The notes under the pieces: model-generated
The model's input: the letters and a program-made list of their open reading frames with translations, nothing else
The model's database searches: none
What the model was told of the DNA's origin: nothing
Position numbers and translations under genes: made by a program
DNA from: Mrakia gelida
Taxonomy: Eukaryota; Basidiomycota; Tremellomycetes; Cystofilobasidiales; Mrakiaceae
DNA length: 64,000 bases
Assembly: GCA_024345305.1 (NCBI GenBank)
Contig: BRON01000003.1
Coordinates: forward strand, 930,001 to 994,000
Reading direction: 5' to 3'
Shown: in pieces, positions 1 to 10,792 of the stretch
Layout: each line of letters begins with the position of its first letter
Numbering within the stretch: position 1 is the stretch's first letter

Positions 1-115
1 CGCCCTACTGAAGAAATCCAACACGGCCATCGTCCTGGATCGAACGCTGTTCATCGTCTCGACGATCATGCTCGTCGTGGGCACGTACTCGGCTTTTACG
101 CATACGGAAGATTAG
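1..115 (+). CDS. C-terminal end of a membrane protein (partial)
   Basis: An open frame starting at base 2 runs into a TAG at 113-115. It encodes about 37 residues: a short basic stretch, then one hydrophobic segment (LFIVSTIMLVVGTYSAF) and an acidic end (THTED). A last membrane helix followed by a very short tail would suit a transporter such as a vacuolar amino-acid permease, but the piece is too short to assign. The upstream part lies outside the window. The frame and the hydrophobic segment are seen directly; the idea of a transporter is inference. It could also be any other multi-pass protein. Confidence 0.55.
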   Translation, partial: ALLKKSNTAIVLDRTLFIVSTIMLVVGTYSAFTHTED

Positions 116-526
116 TCCACCCCCTAGCCTCCATTTTTTCACGAACGAGGAGTTTAGAGAACGAGAACGAGGAGGAGAGCGACGACGACGAGGGGAAACG
201 AACGAACGAAGGAGATCTACGTAGTCTAGTCCTAGCTGCTTCTCTCTCCCCTTACACCACAAAACATAATGATCCAAACGAATGTCCACCTTACATAGAA
301 ACGACCAGCAAATCTGCTCCTCGGCTCGAAACAGCCCATCCCTGCGCGTCATCCTCCCTCTCCTTTCCCCCAAAGCAAGCTCGCCCTCACTACCCCTTCC
401 CACCCTTCTCTCCCAACCCAACCGACCAACAAACCTTTTCAGGGTTCTTCTTCTCTCTCTCCTCCTCCCCTTCCCACCAACGACGCTCTCTCTTTCCCCT
501 CCCTAAAACAGACGGGCATCTTCAGG
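116..526. other. Intergenic: 3' end of the first gene and leader of the sugar porter
   Basis: There is no convincing gene here. The second half (about 330-510) is strongly C/T-rich on the + strand, the usual look of leaders in this window. An acceptor-like CAG near 509-511 shortly before the ATG at 527 would fit an intron in the 5' leader. Confidence 0.5.
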
Positions 527-3500
527 ATGGCGTCCAACCTCCCCCCTCCCGGCTTGAGAGGGAAAGCGCTCCTCTACTCGGTATCGACGTTCGCTAGTTT
601 GGGAGTCTTCTTGTTCGGCTACGATCAGGGGTGAGTCGCATTCGGCTTGAACTTCGGCACTGAGACTGGGGAGGGGTGGGTGGTGGGGAGGGGGGGGGGG
701 GCGAGGGGAGGAAAGCAAGGGAAGCAAGGGAGACGGAGGAGAGCGGTGAGGGAAGCTGGAAGGCTGAGCTCGAGGGAGCTCCCCCTAAGAACTCGCTGGG
801 GGCGTCGGGAGCTCAGGGGGTAAAAAGAGGCTCAGAGGAGCTCTGAGCGAAGATACGAGCTCGAGGGAGCTTGAGGGAGAGCTGGAGGAGGGGGCGGAGG
901 GAGTGCCGACGAGAGATGGACGGACGGACGAAGGGAAACGAGGGTTGCCTTCAGCTGCTTCTCCTCGAAGAACGCGTGTTCAGGGACTGACCTTCACATG
1001 TTCTGGCTCGGCTGTTGGCAGAGTCATGTCTGGTATCATGTGAGTCCGGCATAGAGTAAAGTAGGAGGAGGAGAGGGGAAGGGGAGGGAAGGGCGAAGCT
1101 CATCAAGCTGACCTTGCTTCCTTCTCGAATCGATTCGATTGCAGCACCGGCCCTTACTTCAAAGCCTACTTCAAGAACCCGGATTCAGTACAAATAGGGA
1201 CGATGGTTTCGGTGTTGGAGATCGTGAGTCCCTACGCGATCAAGGGTAGGAGTGAGGTGGGCAGGGAGGGAGTGAGGGAAGGAAGCTGACCTTCGTGTTG
1301 CTTCGCCGCGTTCGAACGAACAGGGAGCTTTCAGTTCGTCGTCTCGCTGCTTTCTTGGGGGTTGGTCTGGGTTGAGAGGAGGAGATGAAGCTGATTTCGC
1401 GCTTTGGGGTGGTGGTAATAGTCACGTCGCTGATAGCAGGCTGGCTGGCGGACAAGAAGGGGAGGACGTTCACCATCTGCTTAGGAAGCGTGATCTGTGA
1501 GCAGATCAGTGTATACGAAGGGAGTCTGAGAGCTCTTGGGACCTGACTCACTGTTCTTCGTTTCGTTCGAACAGTCACCATCGGAGGAACTCTTCAGGTG
1601 AGCTCGCGTCCATTCCTCCTTTCCCTTCACTCCCTTTCGAACGCTGACCTTACGTTTCCGCACTCTTTACAGACCTTCACGACGGGTTACTGGACCATGG
1701 TTCTTGGTAGAGTCGTCTCAGGTTTTGGAGTTGGGTTCCTCAGGTTCGTCCTCTCGCTCGAGAACTCTCCCTCCCCGCACGCGAGCTGATCGTCTCGCCT
1801 TCTCTTCTCTTCTCTTCTTTTCGCGCATCGCAGCATGATCGTCCCCGTATACCAATCCGAAGTGTCCCCAGCTCACAACCGAGGTCTCCTAGGAGCCGTC
1901 GAGTTCACAGGCAACATCATCGGCTATGCTTCGAGCGTTGTGAGTGCTCTCGAGTTCGTCGTCTCCTTCGCGAAGTCGAGCTGAGCTGACTTTCGGCCTT
2001 CTTTCTTTCTCCTTCACAGTGGATCGACTACTTCTGCACCTACATCAAATCCGACCTCTCCTGGCGAATCCCTCTCTCCATCCAGTGCGCGATCGGACTC
2101 ATCCTCGCCTTCGGATCGCTCTTCATTCCAGAATCGCCTCGACACCTCATCGCTACGGGACAGGACGAGGATGGACTGAGAGTCATCGCTGCGCTGCACG
2201 GATTGAACGAGGACGATGCGTTGGTGTTGGAGGAGTTTAAGGAGATTCAGGAGGTGGTGGAAGCTGATGTGAGTTTTGGGCGGCGAACGAGTGTCGACGA
2301 CGACGACGAGCTGATTCGGGCGCGTTTTTCGTCTGTCGCAGAACGCCATCGGAGATCGAAGCTACTCAGCGCTGTGGAGACGATACAAGGGAAGAGTCTT
2401 GATTGCCATGAGCTCTCAGATGTTCGCTCAGGTAAGTATCAGGACGCGAAACTCGACGAGGAGCCTCCCTCCCTCGAACTGACCTCGTCTTCACCTCCCT
2501 CTTGACCTCAGCTCAACGGCATCAATGTTATCAGCTACTACGCTCCTTTGTGAGTTCCGAGCGCTCTCTGTACCTCGCCGCTCGCCGGGAAAACGTCGTC
2601 TTAAGTGCCGTTTCTTCCCTCCCCGTCTTTCATCTCACAGAGTCTTCGAGCAGGCCGGCTGGATCGGTCGTAACGCTATCCTCATGACTGGAATCAACGC
2701 TCTTATCTATGTTCTCAGTACGATACCCACGTTCGTCTCATCTCGTCTTTTTTCTCCGTCATTCCGTCGACGCGTCGCTGACTCTGAACTCTTCCTTCCT
2801 CCCCAACTCCAGCTGGTTCCTCATCGATCGAGTCGGTAGGCGACCTATCCTTCTCACTGGTGCAGTCGTTGTGAGTCATTTTCGCGACTGTGATTGAGAG
2901 TTCGGCGACGAGCTGGAGCTGACGCTGACTCGACGCGTATGCCCTCTTCCGCTCGTTCTTGCTCTAGATGGCCTTCGCTTTGACCTCCGTAGGGTACTTT
3001 ATGTACCTCGATATCGGAATTACTCGTGAGTGAATTTGATCGAGCTCGTCTTGGTCTCGAACGAGGCTGAACACCTGCTTTCTTTTCATCAGCCAACGCC
3101 GTCGTCGCTTCGGTTATCATCTTCAATGCTTCGTTCGGAATGTCCTGGGGTAAGTTCTCTTCTACGCTCATCCCACTGAGTCTCAAAGCGCTGTAACTGA
3201 TCGAATCACGTCTCTCTGTCGCTCCAGGTCCCATTCCCTGGTGAGTTCGAGTCGACGCGTCGTCTCTCTTCCCTTTTCTCGGGCCCAACTGACCTTCCCT
3301 TCCGTCTCCTTCAGGCTCTATCCTCCCGAGAGTGAGCTCATTATCTTCTTCTCCAATCCATTCCTGAGAAGCTGACTCTCCTCGTCGACCAGTCATGCCG
3401 CTGGCTTTCCGAGCCAAGGGTGTTTCGATCTCTACTGCGACTGTGAGTCATCTCGGATCTTAGCGAAACTACTCCGTGCTGACCTCTGTGTCTGTTCCTC

Positions 3501-4250
3501 TCGTTTGCAGAACTGGTAAGTTGAGGTCTCGCCATCGAGCGAGACTGGCGTCGTAGAGACCTGTCGAGACTGACATCTTCGCTTTTCACCCTCAGGGCCT
3601 TCAACTTCCTCATCGGAGAGATTACACCCGTCCTGCAAGAGCTCATCGCTTGGAGACTATACCCTATGCACGCCTTCTGGTGCTTGTGCTCCTTCGCTGT
3701 CGTCTTCTTCCGTACGTCTTCCCTTCTTTCACCCTCTCCTCGACGCGTCCGCTCGTGGTGCAACTCGCGGCCTTCGCTGACAGCCCGCCTCCTCTCTTCT
3801 ACACCCTTTCCCCTCTCTGATAGTCTACCCCGAAACCTGTGGAGTGCCTCGTGCGTCTTCCGTCGCTTCTCTGTCCTGTCTCCTCCCTCGCGAGCTCGAG
3901 CTGAAGATCGACGCGACTTTCTTTCCTCCCAACAGTCGAGGAAATGAACACTCTCTTCGGCGACGGTTCGTCCCGATCCCCTCCCGACCTCTCCTTTCCT
4001 TTCATCTGACTCTGAACTTCGTCCCGTCTTTGCAGAGATGTTCGACGAAGAAAACTCGGACGACGAACAAGAGGACGATGACGGGGACGAGGAGGGCGAA
4101 GACGATGCTTTCTCGGACTCCAACTCTTTCCTCCGTCCTTCTTCCCCGGATCGACCTCAAGGCTGGTTCGCTTGGCTACGAGGGAAGGTGTCGAGGAATG
4201 GAGCAGGAGGAGAGGAGGGCTACAAGGCTGTGGATCAGCCCAACAACTAG
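527..4250 (+). CDS. Sugar transporter, major facilitator superfamily (sugar porter family)
   Basis: Proton-coupled or facilitated uptake of hexoses across the plasma membrane is the expected role. Twenty-three exons join in frame to 532 residues, the usual length for this family. Family signatures are visible in order: FLFGYDQG in helix 1, GWLADKKGR between helices 2 and 3, GRVVSGFGVG in helix 4, PESPRHL before the central loop, QLNGINVISYY in helix 7, DRVGRRP in the second half, WGPIPW in helix 10 and PETCGVPLEEM after helix 12. The C-terminal tail (exon 4036-4250) is long and very acidic (about 20 D/E within 30 residues), ending in a Trp-containing segment. Several exons are tiny: 18 nt (1022-1039), 10 nt (1324-1333), 13 nt (3228-3240), 17 nt (3315-3331) and 5 nt (3511-3515). 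Substrate cannot be told from sequence. The start is the ATG at 527, directly before the first helix. Confidence 0.93.
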
Positions 4251-4695
4251 CAATTAGCGACGAGGACGAGGACGAGCAGGACGGTCGAGGGAGATCGGGA
4301 GGAGTTGGAGCAGACCGAGGGAGGAGCGTGATTTCCTTCGAATCTCCTATCTCTTTTGATCCGTCCTTCTCTGCTCTGCTCACCCTTCCTCCTCGTCGAT
4401 CGCTCTTCCTCTTCGTTTCTCTCCCCTCTTGCACCCTTTGTAGCCACTTCTTTTCTCTCTTCTTCTCTTTATGGATCTCCCTCTCTTGTATCCCTTCACC
4501 CTTTCTCCTTCGCTCGTTACTTTGCTTCGTTCTCTCGTTATCTGAGTTGATTAACTCATCTCTTCTTTGCACATGTCAGCGAAGGCGCGAGGGAGGGACG
4601 GAGCTTTGTGTTGGGGGCGAGATTCGAACGTCGCTCGCTCATCTGCTGCTCCCCCGAACCACGACCATCAACGTTCTTCTTTGGATCTTTCTTCG
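4251..4695. other. Intergenic, C/T-rich
   Basis: This stretch lies between the sugar porter and the Q-rich gene. It is strongly pyrimidine-rich on the + strand from about 4340 to 4560. I see no gene or RNA structure I can support. Confidence 0.5.
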
Positions 4696-5840
4696 ATGCA
4701 GTACTCTGACTACGATCCGAACAGGTGGGGCTCGAACGAAGGTGGTGAGTGAGCTCTTCTCTCTCCCGAGTCGAGTCGAGTTGATCGTTCGCTGACTTCG
4801 TCGCTCGTCGTTTGGTCTTTCGCTTCAGGAGGTGAGCTCTCTTTCGCTTCCCTTCCCCATCTCCCCTCCACACCTCTCGCTCACCCTCGCCTCTCCATCT
4901 CTCAGCAGATCAGCAACAACAGCAACAACCCTTCCGATCTCCTCCTCCTCCGTTCCGAGGCCAGATCCCACCTCGACACGTCGCTTCAACGAGTTTTTAC
5001 GGTCAGGGAGGGAGAGGTCAAGGTTCACATGCTTTTCAGCAGCCACAACCAAACCATCAGCAGTACTCCCAAGGTCAGCTCTCTTGATCTTTCGCTCCAC
5101 CTCGAGTCGAGTAGACTGAGCTGATACGAAACGAACTCTTTCGTTCCAACAGACTACCCACCTCAATTCCCTCCGCCTCCTCCTCCTCTCAAGTCCCTCC
5201 CCTCCTCCCCTCAATCTTCCTCGAGCGGCTCCAACTCTCCCTCAGGGAGATCCAAGATTGTTCAGAGCTCCGATGGATGGTGGGATCTTGAGCAAGGAAG
5301 TGGGGGAGATGCGAATCGCCAGTGGGAGGGAGGCGTAGCATCAGCTTCGACGAGGTCCGTCTTCGTTTCGTTCGTGCGTTGCTTCTCCCGCGCGAAAAGC
5401 TGACCTGACCTGCCCTGTTTCTGTCTCTTCTTTTTATACATAGTTCGTTGTCACCCTACCCCTCCTCCTACTACCCCAACACGCATCAACAAACCCAAAC
5501 CCAACAGCAGCTTCAGCAGATCTACTACCAATCCTCGCATCAGCATCACCAACTCCCCCAACAGCAACAACAGCATCCTTTCTCTCCTCCTCTTTCGCCG
5601 TCGCATCACCCTCAACAACAACAACAGCAGACCCAAGGATACCCGACGGCGCACTACACTCCTCCTCCGACGCTACCGTCGTTCAATTCGACTTTTGGGT
5701 ATGGTGGTGTCGGCGAGGGAGGAGGGGGAGGGGGAGGAGACGCGTCGAGAGGAGGAGGAGGGTTGGGACGAGGTGGGACGAGTTGGGCTTGGGGGTTGAG
5801 ACCTGTTGGGGAGGAGTGGAGGGAGGAGGAGAGGGAGTAG
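4696..5840 (+). CDS. Gln/Pro-rich low-complexity protein
   Basis: I do not recognise this gene. Four exons (4696-4744, 4906-5073, 5153-5354, 5444-5840) close in frame to 271 residues. It begins MQYSDYDPNRWGSNEG and has no signal peptide or membrane segment. Most of the protein is compositionally biased: a Q run after the first intron, Pro-rich stretches, then a Q/H/P/Y-rich block (about 5460-5640), and a Gly-rich, Trp-containing end near 5700-5810. One short ordered-looking piece is around SSDGWWDLEQGSGGD. Such composition is common in disordered nuclear, RNA-binding or actin-patch proteins, but nothing specific supports any of these. The first intron contains a possible 3-nt exon (GAG between CAG and GTGAGC near 4829); skipping it also keeps the frame. 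Confidence 0.6.
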
Positions 5841-6090
5841 GTGGGCTAGTTTGAGGAGGGGTTGAGAAGGGGGGACGATTAGAGGCGTGTGAGACGAGAC
5901 TAAAAACGAAGACGACGAGGGTTCGACGCGACGAGTTCGACGAGCACGATTTGAATGAGCTCTCTCTCTCTCTGCTTGGACGGATGCGAGAACCGAGAGT
6001 CAATGATGCAGTGTTGAGGGAGATAAGCTCATTGTCGTCTAGACTCTAGTAGTCCGAGATCCTTCGCCGTCCGTCCTCCTCCTCCTCTCC

Positions 6091-7804
6091 TCAATACAGC
6101 TCCTCCCCCCTCCCCCTCTTCTCCTCCAGTCCTCTCCACCTATCCCACGCCGCATCCCCATCGACATAACACCCCTTCAACCACCTCTCCTCCCCCTCCT
6201 TCCCCTCCGTCTCCTCGAACTCCCTCCGCGCATGCAAAACCCGTCGATTATCAAAAATCACACAATCCCCTTTCTCCAACTTCAACTCGTACCTCCCTTC
6301 CTCCTTCTCCAACTCCGTTTCGAACTCCCTCATCGCGTCCATCATCTTAGCGGAGTCGGACGCGTTGAGCGGGGCTTGGAAGGGCGGGGAGTAGTTGAGG
6401 TGGGTGATTTGGTGAGGTGGGAAAGGGGAGAGGGAGATGAGAGGGTGGGAGAAGGAGAGGGAGTGAGGGGGAGAAAGGGAGTGGTAGTGGTAGGGGATCG
6501 GGGAGGTGGTGAGGTAGTTGAAGGTTGGGCGGGAGGAGTGGAGGAGGGTGGAGGCGGCACGGTAGGAGTCGACGAAGTAGGAGTTTCCGCCCCGGGCGAG
6601 GGAACGGAGGGAGTGGAGGAATTGGAAGCGGGGGGGGTTTTCGAAGTACCTGCGAGCGTTAAAACGCCAGTGAAAGTGAGGTTAGAGCGTATAGAGGTAT
6701 GGGAGGGAAGGACAGACGGGTATCGACTCACAGAAGATCCATATGAAGCCCAAGATCGACGTTCGTGTACGCGACGTTCTGACTCTTCCTCCCCAAAGCT
6801 TTCACGTCCCACACCTCGCCGTAGAACGTATGTCTGAGCTCTCCCAACCTCCCAGCAAGCTTTCGAAGCTCGCACTTGTCGTGCGAGGTTTCCTCCGAGG
6901 GGACTCCTTTGAGGAAGACGAGACCGTACGTTCGAAGTTGAGTGAGAGCGGCGTGGAGGGTGGATTCCTTGGAGACGAAGTCCGAGTACTCCAGGAAGAG
7001 GGTCTTGGATTCGAGGAGGGTTGAAGTGGTCCAGGGGATGACGGGTGGGAGAGCTGGGTGGGATTCGGAGGAGGGGTGGGGTTGGGATTGACGGGCGAGG
7101 AGGGACAGAGGGATGAACGACGACGACGAGTCCTTCTCGGTTTCGATGACGGCGCCTGTTGCTAGGGTTGAACGCATTCCCGTTCCCTCCCAGTCGACCC
7201 TCAGCATAGGTTCCCTAATCTCGAAGCCTCCTGGAACTGTTCCTCCTTCTCCTCCCGGGTAGATGACCTTCCAGCTCGAAGGACCCTTGAGCGCGATCTC
7301 GTCGTCGACGTCCGAGCTTCGATGTCGCTTCTGTCCTGTGTTCTGGTCGACCGAGACGGGGGAGATATCCGAGTCTCTGAGCCATCGAGCTGAGAAGAGA
7401 CTGGATTCGATTCCATGGGAAGGGGAGTCGATCTTGAGATGGAGCGAGTGGGCTGATTTCGAGGACGACGAATGAGGAGGGAGGAAGATGGATTCGATTG
7501 AGAGATCAGAGCTCGAAGAGATTCCGCTTGGGGAGAATCGAGTGGGCGTGGTGTGGTAGGATCGTCGAGTGGTTAGTGAGAGGGAGGGAGTGGTGATGGA
7601 GGAGGGAGGGAGGGAGGACGAGCGAAGGGAGGAGGAAGATGGAAGGGAAGGAGCGAGATGTTGAGCTCGACCTTCGAAGTTGACCTTCGTCCGAGCGATT
7701 TTGCTAGCCGCCGAGCAGGTGGACGACGCCCGAATGGAGGTAGTCTTGATGGAATGGATCCCTAGGGAGCGAGCCAAGATCGAGGAAGTGGCTGTAAACG
7801 ACAT
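6091..7804 (-). CDS. Gamma-butyrobetaine/trimethyllysine dioxygenase-like protein (TauD/TfdA family), probably mitochondrial
   Basis: Enzymes of this family use Fe(II), oxygen and 2-oxoglutarate to hydroxylate carnitine precursors. Two exons (6732-7804 and 6091-6649) give 543 residues. The N-terminus (MSFTATSSILARSLGIHS) is rich in Ser, Thr and Arg with no acids, as in a mitochondrial presequence, and a second basic/Ser stretch follows. A GBBH_N-like domain begins at SARWLRDSD and ends around the WKVIYPGG strand. The catalytic fold carries HMD (Fe ligands H and D, just before the intron) and DNRRVLHARREF, with the distal His and the 2-oxoglutarate-binding Arg. The N-terminal domain lacks the usual zinc-binding cysteines: Asp and Ser stand where the motif normally has Cys. 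An upstream in-frame ATG exists near 8152 but falls in the next gene's territory, so the ATG at 7804 is preferred. Carnitine synthesis or a related unknown substrate are both possible. Confidence 0.82.
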
Positions 7805-8066
7805 GCTGGTGGTTGAGAGGGAGGAAGGAAGAAAGAGGGCAGGTCGAGGATGCTGCCGGAAGTTGTCGGTGTCTGGTTGCCGTGACGAGAAATATAGAGG
7901 TCGAAAGGCAGAACGAACCAGAATAGACTCGTCTCTTACACATCGATCGTCAATGAAAGAAAAAAAACCCTGAAACAATCGTGCAAAAAAGCTAAGCTCG
8001 CGAGAGAGGGACGACTCCTGATCCGACACGTCCACCTTCCTCCTCCTTCCTTCTCGGATGAACGAC

Positions 8067-10511
8067 CTAGTACTCGTAGCCGTAGTCCTCGTCCCAGTAG
8101 CCGTGATATCGCAACGGCTTGGGTTTGGCGACCTTGAGTCTGGAGAAAGCAACGAGACGACGTTAGCGATCGATCATCTCGACGCGTCTTCGAACGAGAG
8201 GAGAAGGGAGAACTGACGTTCCGTTCTTGACTCGGGTAGCGTGAGCTGAGGAATTCGGGGGTTGAGAGCGGAGAAGAGACGGGAGAGAAAGGTCAGTTTT
8301 GAGCGACGAGAAGAGCGACGCGTCGTCTTGTGGTCGTCTTCTCGCAAGAGATCACTGTGACTCACCCTTCTCTTTGGTAGCTTGAAGCTTGTCGCTGAAG
8401 GAAAAGAGGGAGATGCACGAAGGGAACCGAAGTCAGCACCGTTCTGATCTCAACTCTCAGTGCGTTCGTCGCTGCTCGACGTGACACTCACAGTCTCGCC
8501 TGATGTCCACCGACTCCTCCGTGGGAACGAAGAGAGAGAGCCTCGACGGAGGACTTGATGTAGTCTGGAGAAAGACAGCGAGGAGCGGAAGGAGTAAATC
8601 AACCACCGTTCGCGAGCTCGAACTTCGAACCGCGACTCCGCAAGCGAGCGAGACAACGCGCTTCCACTCACATCTCGGGATCCCCTTCTGCTTCCTCTTC
8701 CAGGTCTGATGCCTCATGGGAAGAGCAGCGAGTTCCTTCTCGTTGACCTTGTAGATTCGGATGGCGTCCTGATAAAGAGATAGGAGAGGAAGGGACGTCA
8801 GCTCGATCGAAGGAGGAGAGTGAAGGAAGAGGAGGGAATGATCGAATCGACGGGAACGAACCGTCTTGGTGATTCGAGGCTTGCCAACGACATCGGCGAC
8901 GAGGCTAGAGGGTGGGACGAGAAGTAGTATGCGTCAGTAAGAGAGGTAATCCTCGGGAGAGCCTCGTTCGACAGAACTCACCACCTCCAGGCCGACTCCC
9001 AGGGATCTCGAACGGTGGTGACCTCCAACTTAGGTCTCTTGGTCTTGGGTCCCCTGGGGTTGGAGGTAGCAGGAGCGACGCTGAGAAAGAGAGCGAAGAA
9101 GACGGAAGTGAGAAATCAGCCTCGAGTAAGAGGGAAGGACGAACAAGAAGAGACGCGTCGTCGTCGCGTCGAATCGATCGGCTTAAACTCACTGGTTCGA
9201 TGGGCTGACCCTGTAGCGAGTCATAGAGAAAGTTCAGTATGGGATGTAGACTTGGAGCGAAGTGTCTTCGTAGAGGAAACACGAACCAGCTCCCATACAT
9301 CGCCATCTGCTTGTCGAGGACCGCTTGAAGTCGTCGCTTGACTCCCCACTCTCCCTCAGGCGTAGGGTAATCTCCAGGTCCGTAGTTGTATCCGTATCCG
9401 TAGCCGTATCCCAATCCGTAGGTCGAGTAGATCTTGGGAACGTAAACTTCTCCAGCGACGAGAGCGTCCTCGACCTTCTTCTTCTCCGCCTCGTCGAACT
9501 CCTCCCTCCTCTGCGCCTCCTCCTCCTTCCTCTTCTTCTCGGCAGCGTCGTAGACTTCCTTCCTCTCCGTCCAATCCACCAAAGCGTCGGCGTCCTTCTT
9601 CTCGACGTCCTTCCTGAATCCATCGGTCATGGCCTCCCTCTCCAGTCGAAGCAGCTGGACGAGAACTCCTCTCTCCTCGTCCTGCTTGACCTTCTCGTCC
9701 GAGTTCTCCCACTCGTCGTTCGCGACTCCCCATCCGTCTCGAGGAACCGCGGAGGAGGAGAAGATGTGACGAGCCTCGTTCCAGCTTCTCTGGACGGGTC
9801 CGATGAAGAAGGAGTGGGAGGACTGGAGGGGGCGACCTTCGGAGTCGATGGAGGTGCATTGGGAGGGAAGGTGGTGTCGAGGGTTTTTGGAGTGGAAGAG
9901 GACTTGGAAGACGACATATCTGTAGCAGGTTCTGAAGTAGCGGCAGGTTCCATCGAGAGCGAGGTGGTCTCGAAGCTGGACGAGGAGGAGGAGGAGGAGG
10001 GAGGGAAAGTCGAGGTGAGCTCGGTTGCTTTCTCCACATCGCTCTCACTCCTTCAACTTTGCTCGATTACTCACATCCAAGTCAGAGTCGATGGAGATGA
10101 TCTAGAAGAAGGCAAGAGTCGAGAAAGTTCGGCGATAATGTTTCCCAAACTCGCAGAGAAACGAGGTGGAGAAGGTGCGGGAGGAGATGGAGAGAAGGTC
10201 GAGCTCACCAGGTCTAGAACTTCCACAGGGAACCTCCCCAAGGGATCATCTCCTTCCTGCCACTCTCCGATATCCTTCCAAACTGCAATCTTCTTCTCTA
10301 CGACTCTGCTAACGAGGGCCTTCTTCTCCTTCTTGGGCTTCCTCCTCCAAGGTTCAGCGGTCCACGGCTCGACCTGATCCTCCTCCTTCTTCTCCTCGTC
10401 GTTCTTCTCCCCCTCCTCGTCCTCGTCTCGTTCCTTCCTTTTGAGAGGGTTCTCCGAAGAAGGAGCTGCTGCTGCTGAGGTCGATCCGCCGGGAGCGTCT
10501 TGATTCTGCAT
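8067..10511 (-). CDS. F-box-like protein with XPA-like C-terminal segment, copy 1
   Basis: Eleven exons close in frame to 492 residues. Order: a charged, low-complexity N-terminus (about 75 residues with LKRKERDEDEEG); a basic helix; an F-box-like motif, GRFPVEVLDLIISIDSDLD, followed by LRDHLALDGTCRYFRTCYR; a central region with SFFIGPVQRSWNEARHIF and a coiled Lys/Glu stretch; a Gly/Tyr repeat (GYGYGYNYG); then a segment with the pattern PRITKTDAIRIYKVNEKEL. The last resembles the short TDA-x-x-x-Y-x-V-x-x-x-E/D-L motif of XPA-superfamily regions in fungal proteins. F-box proteins normally tether substrates to SCF ubiquitin ligases. A partner and target cannot be told. The gene is followed directly upstream on the same strand by a paralogue. 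Exon 2 (27 nt) and the intron positions flanking it match the paralogue. The tail is Tyr/Asp-rich (HGYWDEDYGYEY). The start is the ATG at 10511, the first in frame after the likely leader. Confidence 0.8.
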
Positions 10512-10792
10512 GGCTGGAGGAGGAGGGGTGGGTCGGTGTTGAGGGAAACGAGGGTCGCCTCCTTCTTCGTCGCGAAGCGAAGAAGAGGCGTTTCTTTCTC
10601 GGGTCGCATATTTTCTTCTTCTGGAGATGCAGCTGCTGGGTAGGTAAAGGAGAAGATCTGCAAACAACACGATCAAACGAAACACAAGCAAAATCTGACC
10701 GAACACCCCTCGTCGACTCCTCCGAGCTCGCCTCGAGCCTCTCGCTCCCTCCGTCCCTCCTCCTACGATGCAAGAACGACGGCGGGGCAAAA

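Noticed and set aside
5..421. 138-residue minus-strand open frame at the left edge
   Set aside because: It overlaps the tail of a + strand gene and a C/T-rich leader. It has low-complexity Arg/Ser composition, no splice structure and no family feature.
2854..4572. Several long minus-strand open frames across the sugar porter
   Set aside because: They are the reverse shadows of a gene whose frame closes over 23 exons with porter motifs.
4600..4680. tRNA-like T-arm (GTTCGAATC on the minus strand)
   Set aside because: No matching acceptor, D and anticodon arms could be placed at the right distances.
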